The notes under the pieces: model-generated
What the model was told of the DNA's origin: nothing
The model's database searches: none
The model's input: only the letters and a program-made list of their open reading frames with translations
Source of the DNA: an uncultured Ruminococcus sp.
GTDB lineage: Bacteria > Bacillota > Clostridia > Oscillospirales > Acutalibacteraceae
Assembly: GCA_904393835.1 (NCBI GenBank)
Contig: CAJFNC010000013.1
Location: forward strand, 1-62,509
Length of the DNA stretch: 62,509 nt
Direction: 5' to 3'
Shown: positions 62,490 to 62,509 of the stretch, in pieces
Layout: each line of letters begins with the position of its first letter
Position numbering within the stretch: the first letter of the stretch is position 1
Made by a program: the position numbers and the translations under genes

Positions 62490-62509
62490 TTGACAAGTGA
62501 GAAAATATA
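62490..62509 (+). promoter_or_regulatory. Partial promoter at window end
   Basis: TTGACA at 62490-62495 in AT-rich DNA. The matching -10 would lie past the window end, so this is only a hint of the next gene. Confidence 0.3.

Overview
The window looks like a chromosome segment of a low-GC, anaerobic, Gram-positive Clostridia member, most likely of the Ruminococcaceae/Oscillospiraceae type. The evidence is AT-rich intergenic DNA, a PolC-type replicase, the pyrH-frr-uppS-cdsA-dxr-rseP-ispG-polC order typical of Firmicutes, a short HisG with HisZ, a SCIFF peptide with its radical SAM maturase, a CwlD-like amidase, and two dockerin-bearing secreted proteins, which imply a cellulosome-like cohesin scaffold elsewhere. 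The genus is inference. There is no prophage, IS element, rRNA or CRISPR array. Nearly all genes are intact.

Layout. 1-1500: terminators, tRNA-Ser(GGA) and a CorA transporter, all on the minus strand except the first terminator. 1500-13.8k: a plus-strand core block for UMP kinase, ribosome recycling, undecaprenyl-PP and CDP-DAG lipid synthesis, two MEP-pathway enzymes, a site-2 protease, PolC and an AI-2E-family permease. 13.8-20.1k: an eight-gene histidine operon (hisZ-G-D-C-B-A-I-E) with a palindrome over its -10 box and without hisH or hisF. 20.1-24.2k: an HPr-like protein lacking the usual phospho-His segment, MtaB, a GHL10-type surface hydrolase, a DUF1294 protein and an RluA-type pseudouridine synthase. 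24.4-31.8k (minus strand): a polytopic membrane protein, a PASTA/YARHG pseudokinase, and a queA-tgt-yajC-TIGR04086 block. 31.8-34.8k: asd-dapA-dapB. 35.1-39.6k: a cassette of a small secreted protein, a lipoprotein, an ABC exporter and an anchored protein. 39.6-44k: HemW, release factor 3 and an Orn/Lys/Arg decarboxylase-family enzyme. 44-45.7k: SCIFF peptide and maturase. 45.7-47.9k: FeoAB. 47.9-55.1k: a cobalamin-riboswitch-controlled uptake locus. 55.1-62.4k: CwlD-like amidase, RadA, a DUF6873-like protein and SbcCD.

The most striking system is the locus at 47.9-55.1k. A strong promoter and a cobalamin riboswitch ending in an intrinsic terminator precede two secreted dockerin proteins. One has a DUF4430 domain, the fold of the beta-domain of human intrinsic factor and transcobalamin. 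The other is an alpha/alpha toroid resembling the alpha-domain of the same proteins. A membrane-anchored DUF4430 protein, an ECF T component and one polypeptide fusing two ECF ATPases to an S-component-like domain follow. I read this as a Gram-positive vitamin B12 capture and import system in which an intrinsic-factor-like binder is split over separate chains that may be displayed on a cohesin scaffold. The parts are visible in sequence. The assembly and the ligand are inference.

The other system worth attention is the six-gene secreted-protein/ABC cassette at 35.1-39.6k, laid out like a bacteriocin-plus-immunity operon but with a product I do not recognise.
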